From: Nymphaea colorata | Taxonomy: Eukaryota > Streptophyta > Magnoliopsida > Nymphaeales > Nymphaeaceae | NCBI RefSeq assembly: GCF_008831285.2 | Contig: NC_045151.1 | Location: forward strand, 7,145,682-7,209,681 | DNA length: 64,000 nt | Reading direction: 5' to 3' | Shown: positions 13,271 to 25,899 of the stretch, piece by piece | Numbering within the stretch: the stretch's first letter is position 1 | How the letters are laid out: each line of letters opens with the position of its first letter | Notes under the pieces: generated by a model | Told to the model about the DNA's origin: nothing | What the model saw: the letters and a program-made list of their open reading frames with translations, nothing else | Database searches by the model: none | Made by a program: the position numbers and the translations under genes

Positions 13271-13880
13271 AAACAAAATAATGTAGCTTAATTGTCCAGC
13301 AAAGAAGTTATTAAAGAAAAATACCCAAGCTGGACAATGAATAGAAAATTTAATCCATTGAAGTAGTCAAAGAAAGAGATCCTAGACTATTACCTTCACA
13401 AAACATCTGCAAATGGCCGAAAGTGGTAGACTCACCATAAAATAATGGAAACAAAATTGATCAATCCTACAAATTCATAGGGCATTCAGGCATAGCATTG
13501 AGAATTGTATCATACTGAAGAACATCATCTAAGACTGCATTGATAAAGAATTACTGGTCCAAGAAGCTGAGCAACATGGAATTTTAATCCATGACCATAG
13601 GAGAGCAAGAGCTTGAAGAAATCATCAACCATGGTGTCAATGTTTCTTTTTCAGTTTGTTCATTCATATGATAATCTTTTCTAAGGATGATATAGTTCTA
13701 GATCAATGTTTCTATTTAGTCCAATTTTTTTCCTTTATCTTCATCTAGTGATGAGACCATCTTGTTGCTTGATCCAACAGTTGAACTTGTCCCCCCTAAA
13801 CTTGGGCATCTGTTCAAATTGGGGCACCTTTAGAAGTTTTTATAAATCCTATACATTATAGGGAAAAAGAGGCAACACTT
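13271..13880 (+). pseudogene. probable Gypsy gag-pol linker, decayed
   Basis: Continues the Gypsy remnant in short pieces broken by stops, e.g. AKKLLKKNTQAG-like and EQELEEIINHGVNVSF. A catalytic Asp-Ser/Thr-Gly of a protease is not visible. The boundary with the following short-repeat tract is arbitrary. Confidence 0.35.
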
Positions 13881-13979
13881 TTGCCAAAATTTTGTTTCCA
13901 AAATAGACCATGTCTTTTAATTTTGCAAATCACTCTTCAAATTTCCTACACAAACATATGCTTTTTTGTTTTCAAATTT

Positions 13980-14350
13980 TCTTTGCACAATAGATGCTTC
14001 CTCAATTTTCAAACTTCTTGTTCACAATGTTCAAAATGTTTCTTGGGAATTTTCAAACTTCTTGTTCACAATGTTCACAATGTTCACAATGTTTTCCCAA
14101 AAAGTGCTTTGACAATGTTTTCAATGCATTCCAGAAAATTTGAATGCTTTCTAATGTTCACAATGTTTTCATGTGAAATCAAATCCTTTCACAACATTCA
14201 CAATGTTTTCTTGCGAAATGCCTTCATACTATTGTCCCATGAAATAAGAAGTTTCCACAATGTTTTAAAAAAATCGAATGTTTTCGCAATGTTCACAATG
14301 TTTTATTGAGAAATTAGATGCTTTCACAATGTTCACAATGCTTTCTCAAG
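13980..14350. repeat. degenerate TTCACAATG short-repeat tract
   Basis: The 9-mer TTCACAATG recurs at least nine times, including perfect tandem copies near 14065-14092, mixed with CTTTCACAATGTTTTC-TGAGAAAT phrases that continue to about 14560. The open frame across it (13881-14309) is low-complexity (HNVHNVHNVF) and is not taken as a gene. Confidence 0.8.
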
Positions 14351-14599
14351 AAATTGGATGGCTTGAAAATATCCACAATATTTCCTAAAAATTGGTTGAA
14401 GCCATCTTTTTCTCAAAAGTCCTTGTCATTTGATCTGGTATTTCGGGAATCGATCTGATTCTCTCTGTTTGTTCCGCTTTCACAATGTTCTCCCAAGAAA
14501 TAAGATGTTTTTGCATTGTTCTCTCAAGAAATTAGATGCTTTCACAATGTTTTCTTGAGAAATCAAGTGACTTTGTAGTGTTCTAATTTCCCAAACTTC

Positions 14600-14960
14600 A
14601 AATTCTAGAACTTTCAAGCTCTCAAACTTTTGAACTCATGGAAATTTAAAATATCAGAACTTTTAAACTTAAGAACCTTTCAAACTTTCAAAACTTTTAG
14701 AACTCCCACTTCTGTGGACCAAACCTTTGGTACTTTTGCAATTCCTACTTCGGCAGACTAAACTCTAAGAACTTTTGGAGCTCTCACTTCAGCAAATGTA
14801 ATTTTTAAGATTCATGCTTTGGCAAACAGAACTCTCAAAACTTTCAAAACTGCCACTCCAACAGATAGAACTTTTGAACTTTTTAAATTCCGTAAATTTT
14901 GGAATTTTTGCTTCATCATACAGGAATTGTGGAACTCTACTTGGAATTTTGGAACTCCTT
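14600..14960. repeat. degenerate ~40-bp tandem array
   Basis: Phrases of the form AACTTTT-GAACTCCCACTTC-GGCAGACCAAAC-CTTTGG recur about every 35-40 bp from about 14694 to 14880. Looser AACTTTCAAA words lie on both sides. This looks like the same element as the TTCACAATG tract to its left. Confidence 0.6.
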
Positions 14961-15159
14961 CTTAGATATAAAAGAACTTTCAAATACTTTTGATAATAGT
15001 TCCTGATTCTGCAACTGTGATATCTCTTCAAGATGGGCATAAATCCTAATAATAGCGATTGGCTTTTGAAGATGAAGATCCCGATTAAGAAGTTGATATG
15101 AACCTTGAGGAAGAGTTTGATGACATTGGGAGGATCAAAATTTAGAAATATCATGGATT

Positions 15160-16860
15160 GTGGAAATCAAGTAGATGTCAAGATTTGGCAGAAAATGTTT
15201 GGGAATGGTGGTATTAACTATCCAAGGAAATCATGCGGATGTGCCTCTTGATAAACATGCCCAACATATGTATATTAATTTCAAATAATAACATGAAGAA
15301 GAGGTTTTCCCAAATTCAAATATTACACAAAACTGATACATCAAAAAACTAAAATACACAAAAAATTGAATGTTTTTTCTTACAACTAGTTAACACAAAA
15401 AAATATTATCAACAAGTTAAATTGTTGATAATTAAAAAAATTTACAGAAAGTTGTTGATAGCATCTTCCTCAATAAGCACCAAAATCAACTCTTTTTCCA
15501 GTTGTTAGTGATCATTCGATACTTTGGAGAAAAGCAGCCCCTATTTGAGGAAATGCGACCAATAACATACTCTTAATTAAAGACTGAATGTAACAGGCGG
15601 CTGCACTTAGACTCTCTTGCTTCAAGAATGAGTCATGCAGTAGGAGAAATTTCTCTATGATCATTAGGTGATTAGATGTTAAGTGCTAATTAGCATTTGA
15701 TCTTGCAATGCCAAGAGAAGTCAGGAAAGCCCCCAATTGTTAAAAATGAAGCACATCTGAACATCAAACTAGAGACATATTCTAAAATCATGAAGAGTCA
15801 GCATTGCCACCAAATTGTCAAATGCTCAATGAGTGAAATATTGACCCTGTTCTCTGATTGTTGGTGGATTGCTTGTAGCAAAAGAAAAAAGTTCATTAAA
15901 ATTTATAAAAATGGCACAAAAGTTAAAAGTTACAAAATATATGCATATTCCCTTTTGTAACTTGATTTGGAAACATGGTTTGGATAATAAATCCCGAACA
16001 AGCCTCCACTTCATTGAGCATGTAGAGGATCACTGGTAGATTTTGAACACTTCGAAAGGCCCTATGAACATACAAGGAAATGGTATTGTTACCCTTTTCG
16101 ATCTCACTACCCTAAGAGATTTTAAAGAACCAGTTCTCAACAGGCCACCTACTATTGTAGCAGCCATTTTGGGGTTGGCTATAATTAAAACCATGACATG
16201 TTTCATACTATGCAAAAATGGAGGTAGACAATAAGAACTAGTTGAAAAGTTCAAGATAAGGACTTCAGCACAAGAGAATGGCACATCAATCCAATCAAAA
16301 TTTATACTTTTGCTTCTAGAGAGGCTAGACAAAGTATCTATGCTTGAAGGATAGATAATAGAAAATATGAATTCCACCAAATAAATTTGCATTTTACTTG
16401 ATAATGCTTACCAGTGTATAAGGAGGCATCCTGAGCTTGTGATATCTTGTCATTCTATTTCACTAGGTTAAGGAAGACATCTCTTTAATTGATGATGAGT
16501 CTTGTACTCTGCTAAAACATAACAAATAGAAAGCAAGCAATTCAACTACAAATGCATCACCAATTACCCTTTGACACATTGACTTTGTACCACGTTCTCT
16601 TGAAAAGCTCAATCAAATGCTTGTCCAATAGATAACATCTAGTGACAGAAATTTTAATCAATCAATTAGGCTTTCTAAAATATCATTCATTAACTTGCCC
16701 CAGTAAAGGTTTTATAGGAATCAAAAGTTCATTGATTGTTGAGAAATCAGTCACAACACATATGTAGGTTCCAAGTCTATCACTTAAGATGGGGAGAACA
16801 AACTTCAATTGAGCTTAGCAAGGCAAAAAAAGAATGACCAAGAGTGCCCCAAGGCCTCTA
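15160..16860. other. intergenic, no gene recognised
   Basis: The longest frames are about 87 codons on + (15697-15960) and 120 codons on - (16030-16392). The latter overlaps a + frame reading NTSKGPMNIQGNGIVTLFDL. Neither shows a domain I know. Likely repeat debris. Confidence 0.3.
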
Positions 16861-17290
16861 TTTCTTTCTTTTACCTCTGCTCACAAAACTTGGAGCAGTG
16901 GTTGGCAACAGAATGCTTCTCTTCTTAGAGAAATAATGCATTCCATAAGATTTCCAAGCCCACTTTCACCATGACCTCAGCCTCTACTATGCATCCAGTT
17001 CGTTGTTAGAAAGGAAAGAGAGATGTGGCCAGTATCTCTACCAAAGAACCCTTTCACATAGCATTTAGTTATCATCTTTTGACAGTTTCTGACTTTGTAT
17101 TTTTCCTATGTGGTTTGTACCATGTTCATCAATTAGGTAAGTAGAAAGAAGTACCAAAGGCTCATCTAGTGTACAATCATAAAGAAGTACCAAGGCTCAT
17201 TAGGTGAGCAGAATGCAGATATAATTTTCGAACTGGATGCATAGTAGAGGCTGCTCACAAAACTTTCTTTCTTTCTTTTACCTCTGCTCA
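16860..17290. repeat. foldback with 24-bp perfect inverted arms and internal direct repeats
   Basis: Left arm 16979-17002 (starts AGCCTCTACTATGCATCC) is the exact reverse complement of 17229-17252. Between the arms, AGAAGTACCAA.GGCTCAT occurs twice (from about 17150 and 17182). Outside them, CTTTCTTTTACCTCTGCTCA occurs on both sides (about 16866 and 17271) in direct orientation. No coding. Confidence 0.85.
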
Positions 17291-19419
17291 CAATAGTAGA
17301 GGTCACCTTTAGAATTTTCTTTACTGGAATTTGTTGACTCTACCTAGAATAGATGCAGGATAACTTGTTAAAAGCAAAAAACACATTATATTGTTTAACC
17401 AACAATGGCAATCTTCTACCACTATTTGAATGAACAATCACATGGATCTGCTAGAAATGAAAAAAGGCCTCTCACTGTAAGAATTTGTCTAGCCTACTCA
17501 TGTTAATCCCAAAGAATGACACTTAAAAAGCAAATATAAATAAACTAAAAATGGAATATCACAAGGTCCAGCATATTATAATGAAAGCTCATCAGAGAAA
17601 AAAAAACCATTTAGTGGGGAACTAATAATTTGTAGATAACATAACACAACTATTAACTATCAATACAATATATATATATATGCTATGCACTTTGAAATGG
17701 TCTTTATGACAAGCAAATATCACAATAGTTTCCTTATATAGGTATGGTTAGTGTATATTTTTCATTTTTTAATTCTTGAGCTTTTGCCAAAATCAACCTA
17801 GAGGTTGGAGAATATTTTGGATTGAAAACCTCCCAAAAATTATATTTGTGTCAAAAGTTTTATTAATATAGAGATCACCAATAACAAGCACAAGGCCTGG
17901 CCATTATGGTGGAAAGTTCAATTGTTGATGTTCTCAAGTTATAACCATAATTTATTGTCAACATTTAATGGGGCATGTACTGTGCGTGCATATTATTGAT
18001 CTTCACTAGTATGTACATGTACCTTTGACAAAGGTAATTAGGATTTATTATTTAATGAAAAATCTGTCCCACATTTTCAGCTTTCTGATGTCTCTTGATG
18101 ATTTGTGTCTTTTTTAAATATAAAACTTTGTGTACTTCACATAAAAGACAAACAAACTAGACTTGCAAGAAATCTGGTTATTTGGAAAGTAAAAATCAGG
18201 CAAGTACTTGTTTGTTAATTTTGCACAAAATAATATATACTTTATTGATCCTTTTAAATGTCAAATCTGGAGGCTCAAGTGCCTTTTGTTGAATCCCTTT
18301 TTGTCATGTTTGCAAGGGTCAACATGTATCTTTACATGTCATTCACATTTATTGAAGTAGCTAGAACCTCCAATTATTGATAGTTTGGGTATTAGAAGGC
18401 TCACTTCTCTCTTTGCAACTGCTACTCTCTTTCTTTCTTCCTAACAACCTAGACAATTCCATATTCTAACTAGGTGAAAATGAGAGACACATGAGAAGGT
18501 GTTGCTCTGGATGATGCCCTAGCAAGACATTAGAGGAAGAAAAACATCTATTGCTGATGAATGCTAAATAAACCATTAAAAATAAAAGATTAGATAGTAA
18601 AAAAGTAGAAGAAAAAACAAAACCCACTTAACTTAAACAACCAAACCACACATCTTAAATGCTACTGAAAATAATTCTAACACTTTTTGATGTCCTAACA
18701 AACTGAAAATGGAAAGAGCACAACAAACTTAAAGTCTAACTACCAAAATAAAGTCCAACTATACGGTGGATTTGTAGAGAAATAGAACAACAAATGCAAG
18801 CTCAACAATTTGTGGAAAGTAGGACCTGTAATATAAAAATGTAAATAATAAAGCATGTTTTAGTGAACTAAAAAATTTGGTTATGTCACTGCCATAATAT
18901 GATACCTAACACTACAAAATATCTTAAGCAAGAAAGGCTTCTCAATGAGGTAGGGAAAGCCTAGTCCATTAGTTGCATAAAAAGTAATCCTATCAACCTA
19001 AAAGATTTTAACTGAGTTTAATGGTATTTTGTTCAGCCCTGAAATTTCAGATGATACAACAGGGAAAACTTTGCAAAATTGGCCAGGATACCAACAAAGC
19101 AAGTGAATAGAAACTGCTGCATTAGATATAAAATGGAAAAATAATGCATGCATATTTAAGCATATTATAGACTGTTTCACCAAAGCTCTTCCCAGTGATC
19201 CTCTACATGATACAACAAAATCAAGCCTGATAATGGAAAAATCAAACATAATAAGCAACTAATACCCAAGTGTTAATTGTATATAAGAGATCATTTGCAG
19301 CCTTCCTCATTATGCATCCAAATGAAATATTCCTCTTGTTTCTAGATGGAAGTCATTTATTGTATCAAAAAAAAAAGCTAAGATATGTTTACTGTTAGCC
19401 ACATTCAATTGAATGTAGA
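17291..19419. other. AT-rich intergenic, nothing recognised
   Basis: Short frames only, with a few TA runs (17669-17681). No domain, RNA gene or terminal repeat seen. Confidence 0.4.
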
Positions 19420-19609
19420 TGTAACCACTCGACCCACTCCTGGGCTCGGGCCCCTGGTTTGACAGATCTCAACCCGCTCCCTAGTAGTTTCGGCTCCAGC
19501 CTCAAAAAGACTAGGAACCAGGACAATCATCTTATTAGTGACCCCCTTTATAAGCCATTGAAGATCTCCCACAATCTTCAATACATGACTAAATATCTGG
19601 GGTGTTACA
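19420..19609. repeat. TGTAAC...GTTACA repeat unit, copy A
   Basis: Begins TGTAACCACTCGACCCACT and ends TGGGGTGTTACA, giving a short terminal inverted repeat TGTAAC/GTTACA. It is about 88% alike by eye to the unit at 19685-19872. Units of this kind, with a TAACACCC-type end, are common LTR-derived debris in plant genomes. No coding. Confidence 0.7.
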
Positions 19610-19684
19610 ATCCACCCCCTTAAGGCACATGCGTCCGCGCATGTGGGACCCCAGGTCTGAGTGTTGAACCAGTTTTGATACCAC

Positions 19685-19872
19685 TGTAACCACCCGACCC
19701 ACTTCCAGGCTCAGGCCCCTGGTTCGACGGATCCCAACCCGCCCTAGCAGTTTCAACTCCAGCTTCAAAAAGGCTAGGAACCAAGACAATCATTTCATTA
19801 GTGACCCCCTTTATAAGCCCTTGAAGATCTCTCACAATCTTCAATACAGGATCAAATTTGTGGGGCGTTACA
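19685..19872. repeat. TGTAAC...GTTACA repeat unit, copy B
   Basis: Begins TGTAACCACCCGACCCACT and ends TGGGGCGTTACA. It is preceded by a 75-bp spacer (19610-19684) containing the small palindromic phrase GCGTCCGCGCATG and ending TTTTGATACCAC. The two units plus spacer suggest a tandem duplication or two LTRs around a tiny internal piece. Confidence 0.7.
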
Positions 19873-22140
19873 CTACCTCTCAGTCGAACCTCCCTTTTTG
19901 CCTTGTCGACTGCCTCCTTCTCACGATAGACCTCTCTTTTCATCTCCCTTTCGTTGATGCTCATCGTACTTATTGCCATTTGATTGGATTTCAGCTAGCA
20001 AAGTTCGTCTTCCTTGTCTTACCAGCAATTAGGCTGTGTTATTGGCATCGACAGTGGGCAATCATTGGCATTGGTGCTTGATCGAACACTTGAGGTGGTT
20101 GCCGAGAACTCTACAATAGTTTTGACGCTGAAATTGTGGTAAGCAAGGCTTAATCTGCCTAAGTTGTCGAATATTTGTTGTTGGAGCAGGTATAATTATT
20201 AGTTGAGCATGATAGACTCATGATTCAATGATTTGGAATGCATATTAGCGATGTTACTATTTTGGGAAAAGTTTTATGAGTATTTAGAGAAGGACGTAGA
20301 TCTATGTGTATAATTGTCCTTTTAGCATAAGTTGATGTTCGAAGCTATTTGAAAAAATTGTAGAGATTTGATGTGGTTGAGAAGATTTAAAACCGTTTTA
20401 GTGAACACGTAGTGCATACTATTGTGAATGTGTGTATTCATGGCGTTAGTTGGGAAAGAATATGTAATTGGGTGTAATTATTGGAAAGACGCCTCAACTA
20501 AAGAAAGCAAGTGATAAATGTGTTAGTGATAGATTGATTGAAGCTTCGAGTTTAGACGTTTGGTGACAACCTCAAGGAGTTGAGAAGTGGCCTATTGGAG
20601 GGCGTTGTGGGTCGACACCCTCTTGAGGTGATGACATGTCTCAATGATTATGTTTAATACTTGTATAAATTGTAAAGCGAAGCAAGTGGAGTACTTATCG
20701 TTTGATTGTGTTTGCAGGTGCATCGTGCACGTCCAGTAGACCTTGAGCGACCAGATTTGAAGCTCAAGGCATTTTGGGTGTTTTGTGGACCCGCGATAGG
20801 TATGGCTACATTCCAGGAAAATCTCTGCCTAGGGCCAATTTGTGAATGTGTGTTCCCAGGATCGTTGGATCATAGGATTGTGGTGTGATTGAATGATTAT
20901 AATGTGATTGAATGAATGTATGCAGGAGAATTAAATGCTTATGTGATTAGTTTTGTTTTAAAAATTACTACGCAATTTCATGTGCATGCTAGAATTGATG
21001 ACTGCTTAGGACAGATGAGGTAGGGTATCGAGTCGAGTGTCTCCTTGACCCCGATTATGCATTAAAAAGTATCCTAGAATGATAACTACATAGGACAACT
21101 ACGAACCAATCACGGATCGAGACTACTCTTCGTGGTTTGGCTAAGTTTCAAAAGATGTGATTGATGTATTTGATTAATGTGAATGTTGTGGTATGTTGTA
21201 TATGTATTGCCGTGGGCAATAATGTAATTGAATGAATTGAAAGGTAATTATACACGTATTGTTATGACGGCTAGCTAGGAATGTTAATGATATGTGTAGC
21301 CCTCGTGTGGAGGCATTTGGAAGTGTCGGTGCATTGGAGAAGTGAACTAACCTCATGAGCTAGCCAGTCATTTTGTGAATGTGCAATTATAATAATAAGA
21401 AAGAAAGAATAAGAGATGAGAGGCCAATGGGTTGTGGCAATGTATTTGGGAGTTGTCCAGCCATCGCCACTGGTCTCGTCTGTTCAGAGCGCAGGCGATG
21501 CAAGGCCCCAGGGTACTGTGTGTGATGTGCTTGGAGCATTGTGCTCCCGCCTTCCCAAACTGGGTGTCCTAGGGAAGGCTGAGTGTCTCTCATTAGTCTT
21601 CACACACCAATGAGTGAGTGCTCTTCTGCTACAGCGTGAATGGATCTATATTGTTTCGGGCTACCATGGGGGTTGTCTCCCGACTGTAGGCCGCCCGCAG
21701 TGTGCACGTATATGTGTTTGCACCCACAGGAACTGTCAATTCACTAAAATAATGTAAATGAAAAGAATGTGAATGAAACATATGATTGTTAAAGGTGTTT
21801 TGTGTAGCCATTGAGAGGCCTTTACATGTCGCGTATAGGTGAGGGGCCTTCTTGACAAGTCATGTGACTACATGCCCCATCATGACATGATAGAGATTTT
21901 CTTTCATATTTGTTATGTCTCTTATTTAAGCACTTACCTTAGAGGGTTAGAGATTTATCTGGCTTGTTGTCATACTGCGAAGGCTAAACCTTCAATTGTT
22001 TTTATTTTTTAAGTTTTGGCAGACCCGGGGCAGCAGGCTGATCAGATGGCTCTACTCACATTCTACTGTAGAGGTTTTGAGTCTTTTGTAGTGCCGACGC
22101 GTCTTGTTTTGGTCATATTGATGTCTTGTTTTTGTTAGGC
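19873..22140. repeat. probable Gypsy LTR or untranslated region
   Basis: No coding. The stretch has higher GC islands and phrases such as CGATAGGTATGGCTACATTC, GGTATCGAGTCGAGTGTCTC and GACCCGGGGCAGCAGGCTGA. These resemble long LTRs of plant Gypsy elements from memory of their style, not from a matched record. A complete pair of ends was not found. Confidence 0.3.
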
Positions 22141-23559
22141 ATCAAAGTTGTGATTTGGGGGTATTTTTGTCATATGTATTGATAAACTAAAATTATTATA
22201 TAATGGAAAGCTAGCCTCATTGTTTTGAACTGCATGGATCCTTTCCCTTTTAATTGTTTTGTCGTCGCACCTCATCATTTTATGTTTAGAAAAAAAAAAT
22301 TTTTGAGGGTCAAAAGGATTGATGTGTGATAGTAGATGACACATATTACTATTCAGTCAAGGGCATGCATGTATAACCTACCTGAGACAGATCAGCATAG
22401 ATGCTTTGGTTTCTCTTTTTCTTCAAAAGCAGCTTTTGCCATGTTACACTTAGAAAGCACCTAAAATACTTATAAGATAGAACATGGAAATGAATCGTGC
22501 TTTCTAACTCAAATCGCCATTCTAACCTTGTCTCTTCTCATGTAAGTATGATCTCTTTCATGCCAAACAATCTTATGACATTAATATGAAAGGAGTACAC
22601 TTTTAAAGAGTCTATTTAGTATGGAAAAGTTGTATAACCTATGGAAAACATTCATTGCCTCTTGAAGTTGCATATGGTCCTTGGTGTACTCCAGTAGATT
22701 CAATTACATGTGGTCTATTGACTAAGAAGTAAGAATAGTTAGTCATAATGCTAATGATAATCACATTAAAAAAATAAAAAAGGCAATTTTCAATGTTAAA
22801 TGTTGTTATATAAACTCCTATAGTGTGATTGCTATCAATTTACCAAGGAAAAATAGGAGATTAGATCTCATAGTTTTTAGTTTTCATTCTTAATCCCATC
22901 ACTACTAGGAACTTCAGATGACCTCCTTCCTTCTCACAACTTCTTTGCAGTGTCTCGGATTCATACTGAAAATGCTACAAGATGAACCAGTAGGAATCTT
23001 TCTAGAGGGAAAGAAAATTAGAAAACGATAATTGAGGAGGGAATAAACCAAAGTGAGGGAGGAGTAGTACCGAGGTCTACCAGAAATGCTTGAAATGGAG
23101 CTTGGGAATGGCATATCAAGGAGAAGTCAGATATCAAAAATGTTGCTGGAAAAGATGAAGTACCCTAAAACTTTTAGAGTAGGGATCAAATGCAATTGGA
23201 GAAGATGAATCACCAGAGAGTTAACAATAGATGTTTTTTGAAGAGCTGCAATAAAAAAATTGTAGGGCTGAAATCAAATGCATGATTTTATCCCCTTTTA
23301 AAAAAAAAGTGGCTTGGTTCACTAGCTATTTAAAAAACACTTGAAAAGACTTTCATGCATTTCTTTTGGTGATAATTTATGTCATCGAGCATGGGGTTGG
23401 ATGTTGCAATTGACAGTACACCAGTTCATATAGGCATCCTACCTTTTATTAAAAAAAATGGCTATACATAGAGGAGACATTTATGTGTTCTTTACAAAAT
23501 GATTAAGTATAGCAATAATATCAAAACCTGGGTCAATAAAAAGAATAAAAAAACCCATG
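22141..23559. other. intergenic, no gene recognised
   Basis: Only short frames. A 66-codon minus frame (22914-23114) has no domain. Nothing else is supported. Confidence 0.35.
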
Positions 23560-23960
23560 CTAGTGAGCATTCACCCTATCCAAAACACCATGCAAATGTG
23601 ATTGCTCTTTTAGGCAACCCCTAAGCCACCAAAGCAATGAAGATTGTCATGAAGTGCCTTTAGACGTTTTCCATGTACTAATGACAAGACCATTAGAGAA
23701 AAGGGAACTAGTGCCACAAAGTGTACCATTTCTATTCGTCCATGTTTTACGTATAACTACAAGAATATCCTCCAACACTTCATGAGCTATCCAGTTTAAA
23801 GCCAACTGCATTCCAGCATTTCAATTCCACTAAGAAACTTTATGAGCGACATTCTTCTTACCAAATCTTGAGACAACAAGTTTCCTAACCTTCATTGTTA
23901 GAGGAAACCTAAACAAGATATGATCAACAAATTCTTGGTCAGCCTTAGCAACTAGGTGTG
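23560..23960 (-). pseudogene. L1 LINE 3'-end fragment (zf-RVT region)
   Basis: Read on minus, 23950-23830 gives QEFVDHILFRFPLTMKV and LVVSRFGKKN, the H-x-L-F-x-C-P-F pattern of the reverse-transcriptase zinc-binding region of plant L1 elements. One expected Cys is replaced (RFPL). After stops, TWTNRNGTLCGTSSLFSNG follows, comparable to the W..RN.R.F part near the L1 C terminus. It lies about 2 kb downstream, in minus sense, of the L1 RT remains at 25900-27545. The two may be one LINE split by the sequence between. Confidence 0.5.
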
Positions 23961-25855
23961 GCCCGGCCATCATGGCTGAGCCTGGCTCGACTCTCTCAAC
24001 CATGACTGGGCCTACCAAACTCACCAAGCCCAAACCCGACCATCCTCAACAAGCCAAGCCCAACCATTATCGCCTAGGCCATCTCATCTGAGCCCAGCCT
24101 GGCCATCTCGACCATGATCGGTCCGGCCATCTTGGCCAACCCTATCACGACCATCATGGTTGAGCTTTGCTTAGTCTTATTGGCTGAGCCTAGACGGGTT
24201 GCCCATAAAGTGCCTACTTTGTTTACAGGGGCCCACTCTACTTGACCATTCTCGCTAACCGATGGTTGGCTACTGGGGCCAAGGTGAGGCATGGGTGACC
24301 TAATCGGCACCCAGTTGGTTCTCAGGCATCGCACCCTGCTTAGATTGGAACCAAAATCAGTCAGGTTGCTAGGATGGCTAGGCTAGGACCTAATGATCCA
24401 TATATTGGCTAGTCTAGGCTCCACCATGTCCTAGGCTGATTAGTCCAGCTTAGTCCACTAGTCAAGCCATCCCAGTTGGGCCTAGTCCAGATAGAAACTA
24501 GCAGCACCCAAGGGTCTCCCAGCGCCAACATACACTATACTGAAACCAAGATGATGAGCATATTGGGCCTGGTCAATGCCCAAGTACATTGCACAGGTGA
24601 GACCTCAAGGCTAAACTCCGTTGGGTTCCCTTGGTGCTTAGTTCAGGATAATGCAAGCCTGTCAAAGCCAACTAGCCACATTGTACTATCCAACACCCTC
24701 CGAAGCTGCCCCAACCAACCAGCAAACTCCACCATGGCTTGCCCCACCGGCTAGGTATGGCTCTCACACCTTGCCATAGTAGACCAACCAGCAGTCAGGA
24801 GGATGCCCTGGCCAATGAAGAGGTAGGACTCGGTCAGGTTAGTGCCATACTGGAACCGTCAATGCTCCTGTATGGTACCCAGGCTTTTCTAAGGCCAGCA
24901 CATCAACTGGACCCATTCAATCAGTAGGCCACATGGGTAGGCCCTGCAATTGTTTACAAGTCATCTCCCTTGCATGCTGCCCCAGACAATCGTTCACCAT
25001 TCTAGATCAAGTCAACCAAGCCCAGCCTGGTCAATGCCATTGTGGACCAGTCCTTTCCCTAGGATGCTGCCCCAACCAATTGATGCCCACCAGTTGTGTG
25101 ACAACTAGGTAGGCCGACCTCCTAGTGTTTCTTTAGCACACCACATCATCATTCCAGCCTCCCCACATCTAGTCAATCTATAACCACCATTTGAATTTCA
25201 AATGAGCGATGGTTTGGGTGGGCCCCACTTCATTGCTCAGTTAGCTCATTGCCCTCCATGAAACACACCATGTCATCCGGTCAACATCAAGTCAACTCCA
25301 CTTTAGCACTACGTCAGCCCTAGATGAACCTGCTTTCTCGCTTTTCTTGATTACTTATTTAAACTAAGTTTAATGTTCACTAACAAGGAGTCAAAAAAAA
25401 TTGTAACATATTTGATTTTGGGAGGGAAGACCCTCACCCACCCTCTGGTGACCCCTTCCGGATGGTGCCCAGCCATCATCATTGCGAGTGGTCCTCAGTA
25501 GTACCTCCATTTCCACCAGCCGAGCTCTCCTACTAGGAGGAACTTCTCCTCTGGTAACCCACATTTCACTCTGGTAAGCTCTTTGGCAAACTAGTGTTGT
25601 ACCACCATCGGCTAGAGGCACCCTACCAGTGAACTCTCCCTCCAAGGCCTCTGCCGCTAGCCGTTGCTTCGGCCATATCTGTTGTATCTGTAACTTTTTC
25701 AGCCGGCCAACCTAAGTAAGCTGACCGCTTCTCTCTCCCTCCATCTAATTTCTCATCATCATGTACCATCATGAGATCTATCACACTTTGCTGGTGCTCT
25801 ACTGCTATTGGAGCCCCATCCACTATGGCTTAATAGCTCTCTCTCTCTCTCACTC

Positions 25856-25856
<1 letters not shown>
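23960..25856. repeat. GC-richer repetitive insert, no gene recognised
   Basis: Degenerate words built on GGCCAT, ACCATCATGG and AAGCCCA fill 23960-24450. Further on CCAACCA/CCCAACCAA words recur. Two overlapping minus frames (25391-25645 and 25623-25823) encode charged, Gly-rich sequence without a known domain. The composition contrasts with the AT-rich flanks, and the stretch sits between two L1 pieces. It ends in a (CT) run and poly-C. Confidence 0.4.

Positions 25857-25886
<30 letters not shown>
25857..25886. repeat. poly-C tract, 30 nt
   Basis: Thirty uninterrupted C, preceded by a (CT)n run (25838-25852). Long C homopolymers are rare in plant nuclear DNA, and the minus strand is a G30 run. 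Confidence 0.9.
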
Positions 25887-25899
25887 TTCGCATGACCTG

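Noticed and set aside
13881-14309. 142-codon open frame
   Set aside because: Low-complexity product of the TTCACAATG repeat tract; no domain.
16030-16392. 120-codon minus frame
   Set aside because: Composition is ordinary and there is no domain; the overlapping + frame is equally plausible, so neither is called.
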